DNA of 64,000 bases from UBA1127 sp965116355. Its GTDB lineage: Bacteria > Chloroflexota > Dehalococcoidia > Lucifugimonadales > UBA1127. The stretch covers positions 2,418,001-2,482,000 of the forward strand of contig OZ220679.1 in assembly GCA_965116355.1 (NCBI GenBank). Reading direction: 5' to 3'. Each line of letters starts with the position of its first letter. Position 1 is the stretch's first letter. Below, piece after piece: positions 25,434 to 33,728 of the stretch. Both the position numbers and the translations under genes were made by a program. The notes under the pieces were generated by a model. It did not search any database. It saw nothing but the letters and a program-made list of their open reading frames with translations, and was not told the DNA's origin.

Positions 25434-26681
25434 ATGGCGGCGGCAGTGACGCTGGCGGACATCCACAAGGCGAGAGAAGTCATCGCGCCCCTGGCGATTC
25501 GCACGCCGATGCTGTCGGCGCGCTCGCTGGGCCACATGGCGGGGTGTGACCTCCTGCTGAAGGCCGAGAACCTGCAGCGGGCGGGGTCGTTCAAGGTCAG
25601 GGGCGCGGCCAACAAGATCGCCGCGCTGGGCCCCGACCAGAAGGCCAAGGGGGTCATCGCCTTCAGCGCCGGCAACCACGCGCAGGGCGTTGCCGTAGCG
25701 GCGGCCAATCTCGGCATACCGTGCACCATCGTCATGCCGAGCGGCGCCTCGATTCCGAAGGTGGAGGCCACACGCGGCTACGGCGCGGACGTGGTGCTTC
25801 ACGGCGATGACTTCGACGAGGCGCGGGAGCACGCCTGGAACCTCGCGCAGGACAGGGGCCTGACGCTGGTGCACGCCTTTGACGACCCCGCCATCGTGGC
25901 GGGACAGGGCACCATTGGCCTCGAAATTCTCGAGCAGGCGGACGGCCTCGACATGGTCGTCGTGCCTGTGGGTGGCGGCGGCCTGATTTCCGGCGTCGCG
26001 CTGGCGCTCAAGGAGTCCAATCCGGGCATCAAGGTGGTGGGCGTGCAGGCGGAAGCGGCCAGCGCCGTTGTCGACTCGTACAAGGCAAACCGGCGGATCA
26101 CCGTGAAGGGGCGACCGACGGTTGCCGACGGAATCTCGGTGGGCACTCCGGGCGAGATCACGCTGCCGATGATCTCGCGCTACGTGGACGACATGGCGCT
26201 GGTCGAGGAGGAAGAGATCACCCAGGCAATGCTGCTGCTCCTGGAGCGGGGCAAGCTGCTGGTGGAGGGGGCGGGCGCCGTCGGGCTCGCGGCGGCGCTG
26301 TCGGGCAAGGTGTCCGTCGAGGGCAAGCGGGTGGCGACGATTCTCAGCGGCGGCAACGTGGACACGCACCTGATCGCTCGTGTGCTGGAGCACGGGCTGG
26401 CCCACGCGGGCCGCTATCTGGTCATTCGCGTGATGGTGGAGGACCGGCCCGGACAACTGAACCGATTGCTGACCATCGTGTCCAGCACCAACGTGAACGT
26501 GCTGGACATAGGGCACCTCAGACACGCCGCGTCGGTCCACCTGGGGTACGTCGAAATCCAGCTCACGCTGGAGACTCGAAACCTCGCGCACTCGAATGAG
26601 GTCAAGGAGCGGCTGCGTGAGGCGGGGTTCGCGCCCTACGAGAGCGAGCCGGTCAACGTCCCGGATAACCAGGCGCAATAG
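25434..26681 (+). CDS. ilvA: threonine ammonia-lyase (threonine dehydratase)
   Basis: PLP enzyme deaminating threonine to 2-oxobutyrate for isoleucine synthesis. 415 residues. The PLP lysine is in NLQRAGSFKVRGA, the phosphate loop in PVGGGGLISG, and FSAGNHAQGVAVA is conserved. A C-terminal ACT-like domain (from about residue 325, YLVIRVMVEDRPGQLNRLL) suggests allosteric control; the single ACT resembles the shorter IlvA/TdcB-ACT form. Confidence 0.92.
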   Translation: MAAAVTLADIHKAREVIAPLAIRTPMLSARSLGHMAGCDLLLKAENLQRAGSFKVRGAANKIAALGPDQKAKGVIAFSAGNHAQGVAVAAANLGIPCTIVMPSGASIPKVEATRGYGADVVLHGDDFDEAREHAWNLAQDRGLTLVHAFDDPAIVAGQGTIGLEILEQADGLDMVVVPVGGGGLISGVALALKESNPGIKVVGVQAEAASAVVDSYKANRRITVKGRPTVADGISVGTPGEITLPMISRYVDDMALVEEEEITQAMLLLLERGKLLVEGAGAVGLAAALSGKVSVEGKRVATILSGGNVDTHLIARVLEHGLAHAGRYLVIRVMVEDRPGQLNRLLTIVSSTNVNVLDIGHLRHAASVHLGYVEIQLTLETRNLAHSNEVKERLREAGFAPYESEPVNVPDNQAQ

Positions 26682-26776
26682 TCATCCGGGCGCCGTGTTC
26701 CATTTGCTCCCTTGACTTCCCGCGCGCCCCTCCCCACGTCGCACGACTGGCGGCAGGCGCAGACGCGACGAAGCCG

Positions 26777-27088
26777 CTAGTCGAGGTCCACCAGCACCCG
26801 GTCGCCCTCGATCTTGACGGGGTAGACCCACAGCCCGTCCGGGGATGGGCCCATGATCGCCTCGCCGGTTGTCACGTCGAAAACGGCGCCGTGCAGGGCG
26901 CACTCCACCTCGCAGCCGTCGAGGCGGCCGTAGTTCAGCGCCGCGCCGGCGTGGGGGCACAGGTGCGACGTCGCGTAGATGACGCCGTCCACGTTGTACA
27001 GCAGGACGAAGGCGCCCATCACCATCGCCAGCCGCATCGAACCCGGCGGCACGTCGGAATACAGCTTGTCCACGGGAACAAAGGCCAT
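26777..27088 (-). CDS. Rieske-type [2Fe-2S] ferredoxin-like protein
   Basis: 103 residues. The cluster ligands are in CPHAGAALNYG (C-x-H) and CALHGAVFD (C-x2-H), as in dioxygenase ferredoxins and nitrite-reductase small subunits. It has no signal peptide, so is cytosolic. No oxygenase gene is adjacent, so the electron acceptor is unknown. It lies convergent with ilvA. Confidence 0.9.
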   Translation of the reverse strand: MAFVPVDKLYSDVPPGSMRLAMVMGAFVLLYNVDGVIYATSHLCPHAGAALNYGRLDGCEVECALHGAVFDVTTGEAIMGPSPDGLWVYPVKIEGDRVLVDLD

Positions 27089-27244
27089 GCGCGTCTCCTG
27101 TGCAGGTCTCCGGGGAAAGCCTACCGCTCCCGCTCCGGACTGCCAACCTTGGGGCGCGGTAGCCGCGTGGGTGCGCCCTTGCTATACTTCCTGCGCATTC
27201 AGGCTTATGACTTTCATTGTTGTCGCCAGGGGAGCCAAGCGTCC

Positions 27245-28621
27245 ATGACCCAGGCATACCGCAATCTGCCGAGCGTCGAGAGGCTGCTGCAGACCCCGGA
27301 GGTGCAGGCCCTCACGGCTACCCTCCCGCGCGAGATCGTCACCGACCTCGTCCGGGGGCAGATCGACGACGCCCGCGCGGCCATCGGCAACGGCGCGGAC
27401 GCGCCGACTGCCGAGTCGCTCATCGCCGCCGTGGTCGAGAGCGCGCACACGTTCACGCGGTTGCGGCCGCAGGGCGTCATCAATGCGACGGGCGTCATCA
27501 TCCACACGAACCTCGGCCGGGCGCCCCTCAGCGCGGCCGCGCTCGCGGCGGCGCGGCGCGTGGCCGAGGGCTACTCGGACCTCGAGTACGACCTGCCCGC
27601 CGGCGAGCGGGGCGAGCGGCGGGTGCACGCGGAGGCGCTGCTGACGCAGCTCACGGGCGCGGAGGCGGCTCTCGTCGTCAACAACAATGCCGCGGCGGTG
27701 CTGCTGGCGCTCGCGGCGCTGGCGGCTGGGGGCGAGGTGATCGTCTCGCGCGGGGAGGCCGTCGAAATCGGCGGCGGCTTCCGGGTGCCGGACGTCCTCG
27801 CGCAGTCGGGGGCGCAGCTCGTCGAGGTGGGCACGACCAACCGGACGTACGCCGCCGACTTCGAGCGGGCCATCACCGAGGACACGGCGGCGGTGCTGTC
27901 CGTGCACGCGTCGAACTTCAAGGTCGTCGGGTTTACGAGCGCGCCGTCGATCGCCGAGCTGGCGGAGGTGGCCCACCGGCGCAACCTGCCGCTGCTCCAC
28001 GACCTCGGCAGCGGCTGCCTGCTCGACACGGCGGCGTTCGGCATGGCGCACGAGCCGATGCCGCAGGAGAGCATCGCGGCGGGCGCGGATTTGGCGCTCT
28101 TCTCGGGCGACAAGCTGCTCGGCGGACCGCAGTGCGGCGTCGCAGTGGGGCGCGCCGAACTCATCGGGCGGATGGCGACGCACCCGCTGGCTCGCGCATT
28201 CCGCATCGACAAGCTGAGCCTGGCCGCGCTGACGGCGACGCTCATTCACTACGTCAAAGGAGAAGCGGCCGACACCGTGCCGGTGTGGGCGATGATCTCC
28301 ACCTCGCTGGAGGACCTGCGGGAGCGCGCGATCAACTGGTCGCACGTGCTTGGGCACCGCGGCGAGGCCGTGCCCGGCGAGTCGACCGTCGGCGGAGGCA
28401 GCTTGCCGGGCGAGACGCTGCCGACATGCCTGCTCGCGCTCGACGGCGCGAGCGTGGACGGCGGGGCGGAGGAGATGGCGCGGCGCCTGCGCATGGCGTC
28501 GACGCCCGTCGTCGCCCGCGTGCAGGACGACCGCGTCCTGCTGGACCCGCGCACCGTCTCGGTCGACGACGACCCTGCGCTGCTGCGAGCCGCGGCAGAG
28601 GCGCTGGGCGGGGGCGGGTAG
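27245..28621 (+). CDS. selA: L-seryl-tRNA(Sec) selenium transferase
   Basis: PLP enzyme that converts Ser-tRNA(Sec) to Sec-tRNA(Sec). 458 residues from ATG 27245, usual length. Motifs: NATGVIIHTNLGRAPLS, AALVVNNNAAAVLLAL, VEVGTTNRTY and the PLP lysine in LALFSGDKLLGGPQ. The frame is open upstream to 26891, but that part is antisense to the Rieske gene. TATACT at 27183-27188 could be a -10. It implies selenoprotein synthesis, though no selB, selD or tRNA-Sec is in this window. Confidence 0.95.
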   Translation: MTQAYRNLPSVERLLQTPEVQALTATLPREIVTDLVRGQIDDARAAIGNGADAPTAESLIAAVVESAHTFTRLRPQGVINATGVIIHTNLGRAPLSAAALAAARRVAEGYSDLEYDLPAGERGERRVHAEALLTQLTGAEAALVVNNNAAAVLLALAALAAGGEVIVSRGEAVEIGGGFRVPDVLAQSGAQLVEVGTTNRTYAADFERAITEDTAAVLSVHASNFKVVGFTSAPSIAELAEVAHRRNLPLLHDLGSGCLLDTAAFGMAHEPMPQESIAAGADLALFSGDKLLGGPQCGVAVGRAELIGRMATHPLARAFRIDKLSLAALTATLIHYVKGEAADTVPVWAMISTSLEDLRERAINWSHVLGHRGEAVPGESTVGGGSLPGETLPTCLLALDGASVDGGAEEMARRLRMASTPVVARVQDDRVLLDPRTVSVDDDPALLRAAAEALGGGG

Positions 28622-28646
28622 GCTGAAGGGGTTGCGGTGTGTCGAG

Positions 28647-28666
28647 GTTCCTGCCTGCGCAGGAAC
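28647..28666. repeat. REP-like palindrome type A
   Basis: GTTCCTGC-CTGC-GCAGGAAC followed by GACG, just after selA. Same type at 28734, 32377, 46871, 48148 and 52971. Confidence 0.8.
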
Positions 28667-28688
28667 GACGGAGCGTTAGCGCTTCTGG

Positions 28689-28708
28689 ATACCGGCTTTT
28701 GCCGGTAT
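28689..28708. repeat. REP-like palindrome type B
   Basis: ATACCGGC-TTTT-GCCGGTAT followed by GACG; also at 46816, with expanded forms at about 32427 and 39774. Confidence 0.75.
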
Positions 28709-28733
28709 GACGATGAGGGCTGGGTCTGTCGGG

Positions 28734-28753
28734 GTTCCTGCCTACGCAGGAAC
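28734..28753. repeat. REP-like palindrome type A
   Basis: GTTCCTGC-CTAC-GCAGGAAC, second copy within 90 bases, just before the MetE-like gene. Confidence 0.8.
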
Positions 28754-28772
28754 GACGGGAGAGGGGGAAGAC

Positions 28773-29873
28773 ATGGCGGACATTCTCAGGCATGACCAGA
28801 TTGGCAGTTTCCTGCGGCCGACGCCGCTGCTGGACGCCCGGCTCGCCTTCACGGAGGGGGATATCGACCGGGAAGCGCTGACGGCCATCGAGGACGAGGC
28901 GATCATCGAGCTGTTGCAGATGCAGCACGAGGTTGGCGTCGGCATCTACTCGGACGGCGAGCTGCGCCGGCTCGCGTGGATGTCGGGGCTGTCGGACGCC
29001 GTCGAAGGCTTCACCGAGGGCCACCGCATGATGCACTGGCACAACCTGGACGGCAGCGAGGAGGACGAGCCCAGCCTGTCGCGCGTCGCCGGCGCGAAGA
29101 TCCGGCAGGTGCGCCGCCTCACGGGCGGGGAGAGCGCCTTCCTGAAGGAGCACTCGCCGGGGCCGTACAAGATCACGATGCCGAGCCCGTTGTCCATCGC
29201 GGCCAGCGGCTACCAGGTGGGCGTGACGGACCAGGTCTACCCGGACCGCGGCGAATTCCTGAAGGACCTCCTCGACATCGTCCGGGGCGAGATGGTCGCG
29301 CTTGCGGACGAGGGCGTGACGTATATCCAGCTCGACGAGGGCTTTACGGGGTACCTCGGCGACTACGCACTGTATCCGGTCGACCTTGGCGGGGTGTCGA
29401 AGGAGCAGGCGCTGCAGGCGGACATCGAGGCGGAGAACTCGCTCTACGACGCCGTCAAGCGCGAGGGGCTGACGCTCGCGATGCACGTGTGCGGTGGCAA
29501 CTCCCGCAGCCGGTGGGCGGGCACGGGCGGTTACGCCGGCATGGCCGAGCACATCTTCAACGAGCTCCACGTCGACCGCTTCCTGCTGGAGTACGACTCG
29601 GAACGCGCGGGCGGCTTCGAGGCGCTGAAGTACCTGCCCAAGGGCAAGGTCGTCGTGCTGGGACTGGTGACGACCAAGACGGGGGACATGGAAGACCCGG
29701 AGGACCTGGTCCGCCGCATCGACGAGGCGTCAAAGTATGCGCCGCTGGACCAGCTCGCGCTCAGCCCGCAGTGCGGCTTCGCCTCGGTTGCGGACGGCAA
29801 CCTGCTCTCCGAGGAAGAGCAGTGGCGCAAGGTGGAGTTGGTGATCGAGACAGCTCGGCGCGTCTGGGGGTAA
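28773..29873 (+). CDS. MetE-like methionine synthase II family protein
   Basis: 366 residues, about half the length of full cobalamin-independent MetE, so it corresponds to the catalytic C-terminal barrel only. Zinc ligands fit His and Cys in LAMHVCGGNSR, Glu in FLLEYDSERAG and Cys in ALSPQCGFAS. TYIQLDEGFTG is also typical. Such proteins transfer methyl groups to thiols from donors other than methyl-folate-triglutamate; the donor here is unknown. ATG 28773 is used: the frame upstream runs through a repeat. Confidence 0.85.
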   Translation: MADILRHDQIGSFLRPTPLLDARLAFTEGDIDREALTAIEDEAIIELLQMQHEVGVGIYSDGELRRLAWMSGLSDAVEGFTEGHRMMHWHNLDGSEEDEPSLSRVAGAKIRQVRRLTGGESAFLKEHSPGPYKITMPSPLSIAASGYQVGVTDQVYPDRGEFLKDLLDIVRGEMVALADEGVTYIQLDEGFTGYLGDYALYPVDLGGVSKEQALQADIEAENSLYDAVKREGLTLAMHVCGGNSRSRWAGTGGYAGMAEHIFNELHVDRFLLEYDSERAGGFEALKYLPKGKVVVLGLVTTKTGDMEDPEDLVRRIDEASKYAPLDQLALSPQCGFASVADGNLLSEEEQWRKVELVIETARRVWG

Positions 29874-29915
29874 CGGACAGCGCGCCTCCGACACCCGCTC
29901 GATAGCGAACGAAAG

Positions 29916-29961
29916 ACGAGCGGCAGGCCAATCGCATTCTTGCGACGGGCCTGCCGCTCGT
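29916..29961. terminator. bidirectional hairpin terminator
   Basis: A perfect 14-bp inverted repeat (29916-29929 with 29948-29961). Its 18-base loop contains a nested TCGCA/TGCGA stem. It lies between the MetE-like gene and the convergent membrane-protein gene, with a partly T-rich flank (ATTCTTGCT). Confidence 0.65.
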
Positions 29962-29984
29962 ATTCTTGCTCGGGGGAGCGGCTA

Positions 29985-30701
29985 TCAGGCTGTCGCTTCC
30001 TCGCCGACGAACTCCTGTCGTCCCTGCATGATGCCGACCCCGATGACCAGGATGCAGAGGGAGCCGAACAGCAGCACGATATTGCTGAATACGATCACGC
30101 CGTGCAGGTCGATGCCCGAGATGTGCTCGGCGATGATGAGCACGATGAAGCTGAGCACGCCCACGAGGGACAACCCCAGGGTAGCGAGCTTGTAGATGCT
30201 CATGCCCGCACACCGTTGCGCAAGGCCCCATCCGAATATCGCCGAGCCGATGGCCGTCACATAGAGGAAGGCGAAGTGCAAGCCTCCGGCTGCCGCAAAG
30301 AGGGTGGTCGCCATCGCCTTCTCCTCTGCGGCGGTGCCGCCGACGCCATGCTCCAGAATGTGGATGAGAACGTGCCGGATGCTCAGCTCTACGATGAGAA
30401 AGGCGTATCCGACGAGGAAGATGTTCAGCGCAAACCTGGAGACGCCGTCCATGACCGAGCCGCCGGCGAACGCCCGTTGCAGTGTGCTCAGCCCAAACCA
30501 GTAGAGCACTACGCTGAGGACGAAGATGAAGGTCGCGTACTGGCCCAACTGGGCATTGTCGCCCAGCACTTCGGTCGCTTGTACGAAGTCGGCGGCGTCC
30601 ACCGTCTCGGTGAGAAGCCCTCCGGGAGTGAGCAAGGACGCTACGAGACCAATCACCACTGCCAGGACCAAGGATGTGCCAGCCAATTTATTGAATGTCA
30701 T
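29985..30701 (-). CDS. membrane protein of unknown function (DUF4386-like)
   Basis: 238 residues with about six or seven membrane helices, for example KLAGTSLVLAVVIGLVASLL and FIFVLSVVLYWFGLSTL. The arrangement recalls DUF4386-type integral membrane proteins, but the match is by general pattern only. Ala/Leu/Val-rich, ends with a short acidic tail. ATG 30701 has a GGAGG about 10 bases upstream. It is apparently monocistronic. Confidence 0.7.
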   Translation of the reverse strand: MTFNKLAGTSLVLAVVIGLVASLLTPGGLLTETVDAADFVQATEVLGDNAQLGQYATFIFVLSVVLYWFGLSTLQRAFAGGSVMDGVSRFALNIFLVGYAFLIVELSIRHVLIHILEHGVGGTAAEEKAMATTLFAAAGGLHFAFLYVTAIGSAIFGWGLAQRCAGMSIYKLATLGLSLVGVLSFIVLIIAEHISGIDLHGVIVFSNIVLLFGSLCILVIGVGIMQGRQEFVGEEATA

Positions 30702-30929
30702 TGCCGCCTCCTACCTTCCTAGCTGAGTCTCAGAACTTCAACCAGACAGTATCACTGGAAACCTTTGCTTTCAAGCACAATTCTTGCAGGAAACTTTACG
30801 TGCTGGAGATGACGGCAGCCTGTCCGACTTATGCCACTTCCTGACTTCAATCCGTCATGGCATATTTGTCCGCTTGCTGTCCGCACACCCGCAAACTACA
30901 CTGGCCTACACCCCATCGGAGCCGTAAAC

Positions 30930-32267
30930 GTGACAGACCTCTTTGCCTACGCGATGCAGCAGCGCGGCGACGCCGACGCTCCCCTTGCGGCGCGCATGCG
31001 GCCCCGGACGTTCGACGAGTTCGTGGGGCAGGAGCACCTGACGGGGCCCGACCGCGTGCTGCGCCGTGCAATCGAGGCCGACCAGGCGCCCTCGATGCTG
31101 CTGTGGGGGCCGCCGGGCTCCGGCAAGACGACGCTGGCCAACCTCATCGCCGCGCAGACGAAGGCGCACTTCGAGACGGTGTCCGCAGTGACGGCGGGCG
31201 TCGCGGACCTGCGGCGGGCCGTCGAGGGGGCGCGGGAACGGCTCTCGCTGAGCGGGCAGCGCACCATCCTCTTCGTGGACGAGATCCACCGGTTCAACAA
31301 GGCGCAGCAAGACGTCATTCTGCCGCACGTCGAGGCGGGGACCGTCACATTTATCGGCGCGACGACGGAGAACCCGTCGTTCGAGGTCATCGCGCCGCTG
31401 CTGTCGCGCTCCATGGTGTACACACTGGGGCAGCTCACCGACGAGCACATCGGCGCGATCATCGACCGCGCGCTGTCGGACGCGGAGCACGGGCTCGGCC
31501 GGCACCGTTTCGTGCTGGAGGACGACGCGCGGGGGTTGCTTATCGAGGCCGCAACGGGCGACGCTCGGACGGCGCTGAACATCCTGGAGCTGGCCTCGCT
31601 GGTCACGCAGCCAAACGCGGACGGCGTCCGCAGCATCGCGCTCTCGACGGTGGAGGACGCGCTGCAGCACCGTGCGCTGCACTACGACAAGTCAGGCGAC
31701 CAGCACTACGACACCATCTCCGCCTTCATCAAATCGGTGCGCGGGTCAGACCCGGACGCGGCGGTCTACTGGCTGGTGCGGATGCTGGACGCGGGAGAGG
31801 ACCCGCTGTTCATCGCGCGGCGCATCATCATCCTCGCGGCGGAGGACATCGGCATGGCGGACCCAGGGGCGCTGCCGGTGGCCGTGGCGGCGCAGCAGGC
31901 CGTGCACTTCATCGGCCTGCCGGAGGGCGCGATCCCGCTGGCGGAGGCGACGGTCTACCTGGCGACGGCGCCCAAGTCGAACTCCGCGTACGCGGCGCTC
32001 GGCAAGGCGCGGGAGGACGTGCAGAAGCACGGCGGCCTGCCCGTGCCGCTGCACCTTCGGAACGCGGTCACGGGCCTCATGCGCCGGCAGGGCTACGGCG
32101 TGGGCTACAAGTACGCCCACGACTACCCCGAGCACTTTGCGAAAATGCAGAACCTGCCCGAGCGCATCAAGAGCCACCGCTACTACCAGCCGTCGGACCA
32201 GGGGTACGAGAGCGACGTGGCGAAGCGGATTGCGGCGTGGTGGGGTAAGGCGAAGGGGCAGGGGTAG
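30930..32267 (+). CDS. rarA: replication-associated recombination protein A (AAA ATPase RarA/MgsA)
   Basis: Clamp-loader-like AAA+ ATPase acting at stalled forks, 445 residues. RMRPRTFDEFVGQEHL, Walker A GPPGSGKTTLAN, Walker B ILFVDEIHRFNKAQQD, sensor TTENPSFEV, and C-terminal tetramerisation region with IMLAAEDIG-like IILAAEDIGMADP. The GTG at 30930 gives the usual family length; the frame is open to 30831 without a better site. Confidence 0.93.
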   Translation: MTDLFAYAMQQRGDADAPLAARMRPRTFDEFVGQEHLTGPDRVLRRAIEADQAPSMLLWGPPGSGKTTLANLIAAQTKAHFETVSAVTAGVADLRRAVEGARERLSLSGQRTILFVDEIHRFNKAQQDVILPHVEAGTVTFIGATTENPSFEVIAPLLSRSMVYTLGQLTDEHIGAIIDRALSDAEHGLGRHRFVLEDDARGLLIEAATGDARTALNILELASLVTQPNADGVRSIALSTVEDALQHRALHYDKSGDQHYDTISAFIKSVRGSDPDAAVYWLVRMLDAGEDPLFIARRIIILAAEDIGMADPGALPVAVAAQQAVHFIGLPEGAIPLAEATVYLATAPKSNSAYAALGKAREDVQKHGGLPVPLHLRNAVTGLMRRQGYGVGYKYAHDYPEHFAKMQNLPERIKSHRYYQPSDQGYESDVAKRIAAWWGKAKGQG

Positions 32268-32280
32268 GGGCGCGGGTGTC

Positions 32281-32460
32281 GCTCCGTTTGTCGGGGTTCC
32301 TGCCTGCGCCGCCCTTCGACAGGCTCAGGACGCGGTCAGGGCGAACGGTTAGGATGGCGGGGCTGGGTTTGTCGGGGTTCCTGCCTGCGCAGGAACGACG
32401 GGGGTGGGCGTTTCGGGATACCGTCCGCCGCCCCGACGGCGGGGCTGTCGCCGTATGACG
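32281..32460. repeat. composite of nested REP-like repeats
   Basis: It holds a half type A unit (32296 on) interrupted by a type D unit (CCTTCGACAGGCTCAGGAC, with GGGCGAACGG further on), then a complete type A palindrome at 32377-32396. An expanded type B unit follows at about 32427-32458 (GGATACCG ... CCGTATGACGG with an inserted palindrome CCGCCCCGACGGCGGGG). The nesting suggests one element moved into another. Confidence 0.7.
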
Positions 32461-32473
32461 GTTGGGGGCGGGC

Positions 32474-33313
32474 CTACTCCACGTGCACCAGCTTGTAGCG
32501 CATGACGCCCTTGGGCGCGGCGACCTCCACCTCGTCGCCGATGCGCTTGCCGAGGACCGCCTCGCCGACGGGGGAGCTGGTCGAGATCTTGCGGGCCATC
32601 AGGTCGGCCTCGCGGGGATCGACGATGGTCCACTCGAGCACCGCGCCGGAGGCCACGTCCTCTAGCCGGAACGTGCTGCCGTGCCGCACCTCCCGGGAGT
32701 CCCCGGCGTCCTTGTCGACGACGCGCGCCTTGGTCAGCGTGTCCTCGGTGAGGAGTAAGCGCGCCTGGAGCTGGCCCTGGTACTCGCGGGCGGCTTCCAG
32801 CGGGGCGTTCTCGCGGACGTCCTTGTCGGCGGCGGCCCGCTGGATCTCCCTCGCGTTCTTGGCCATCTCGCCCTTCAGGTGCTCCACCAGCTCGAGCAGC
32901 TCGGCGTGGCCTTCGGCGGTGAGGTGCACGACCTCGGGCTCCTGCGCGCCCGGCCGGGCCGTCTTGGGGCGGGACTGCCTGGTGGGGCGGCGCAGCTTCA
33001 CGTGCTGCGACAGGTTGTCGTCGACGATGCCGGTCTTTCGGGCGTGCTGGAGGAAGTCCCGGACGGCCTTGATGCGGTCGCTGCCGCCCATCGTCTCGGC
33101 GGACGCGTCGAGGGAGTAGGCCTCGAGGTCGGCGGGGGTGAGGGAGGTGAGGAGGCGGTCGTCGCCAAACCAGCGGAGGAAGCGTGCCAGGGCCTGCCTG
33201 CGCTCCGTGCCGTTCCTGTGGCCCGAGACGTAATCCTCAACGGCGTTCATGAGCGTCGGGCTGCTTCCCTGTTCCGGCACGTTGCACTCTCCGGCTGCGG
33301 TGGTTTGGGTCAT
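32474..33313 (-). CDS. GreA/GreB-family transcription elongation factor with integrase-like N-terminal domain
   Basis: 279 residues. From about residue 130 to the end is a GreA/GreB-like part. It has a coiled coil (HLTAEGHAELLELVEHLKGE to ADKDVRENAPLEAAREYQGQ, where GreA carries D41/E44 near the tip; ENAPLEAA corresponds to ENAEYxAA) and the FKBP-like domain (STSSPVGEAVLGKRIGDEVE). Residues about 20-105 are an extra domain resembling the SAM-like core-binding domain of tyrosine recombinases (ALARFLRWFGDDRLLTSLTP, then ADLEAYSLD). Gre factors rescue backtracked RNA polymerase. The role of the extra domain is unknown. A later ATG (residue 22) is possible as start. Confidence 0.85.
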   Translation of the reverse strand: MTQTTAAGECNVPEQGSSPTLMNAVEDYVSGHRNGTERRQALARFLRWFGDDRLLTSLTPADLEAYSLDASAETMGGSDRIKAVRDFLQHARKTGIVDDNLSQHVKLRRPTRQSRPKTARPGAQEPEVVHLTAEGHAELLELVEHLKGEMAKNAREIQRAAADKDVRENAPLEAAREYQGQLQARLLLTEDTLTKARVVDKDAGDSREVRHGSTFRLEDVASGAVLEWTIVDPREADLMARKISTSSPVGEAVLGKRIGDEVEVAAPKGVMRYKLVHVE

Positions 33314-33458
33314 TCTACGAGCCGCCAGAAAGGAGTGTCAAACGAGGCCGAGTTGACACTCAGAAGGGCCAATCCTAGAATGAAACGCCCGAAATCCGGA
33401 CTGTTTTCCATAGCGCGGCCACTGCTTGCGCGCGCCAACAACACCAGGAGGACAACAC

Positions 33459-33698
33459 ATGGCAACCAAGGCTTACGTGCTCATCGAGACCGCGGTCGGC
33501 AAGACCCGCGACGTCATGCATTCGCTCGGCGGCGTGGCCGGCATGGACGCCGTCGACGCGGTCACCGGCCCCTACGACATCATCGCCGTCATCACCGCGA
33601 GCGACCTCAACGCGGTGGGCGAGATCGTCACCGAGAAGGTGCACACCATCGGAGGCGTGAACCGCACGGTGACCTGCCTGTCGGTGAGTGTGGGGTAG
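33459..33698 (+). CDS. stand-alone Lrp/AsnC ligand-binding (RAM) domain protein
   Basis: 79 residues: MATKAYVLIETAVGKTRDVM, then GPYDIIAVITASDLNAVGEI and a closing TVTCLSVSVG. This is the alpha-beta RAM/AsnC C-terminal domain without a DNA-binding helix-turn-helix. Such proteins bind amino acids and may modulate full-length Lrp partners. AGGAGG lies eight bases before ATG 33459. Confidence 0.88.
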   Translation: MATKAYVLIETAVGKTRDVMHSLGGVAGMDAVDAVTGPYDIIAVITASDLNAVGEIVTEKVHTIGGVNRTVTCLSVSVG

Positions 33699-33708
33699 GG
33701 CGGACGGC

Positions 33709-33728
33709 GGGCGATTCGCGAATCGCCC
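33709..33728. repeat. REP-like palindrome type E
   Basis: GGGCGATTCG-CGAATCGCCC, perfectly palindromic, followed by CTACG. It abuts the stop codon of the convergent M42 peptidase gene and may serve as terminator. Related copies: 39693, 48088, 52477. Confidence 0.75.
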
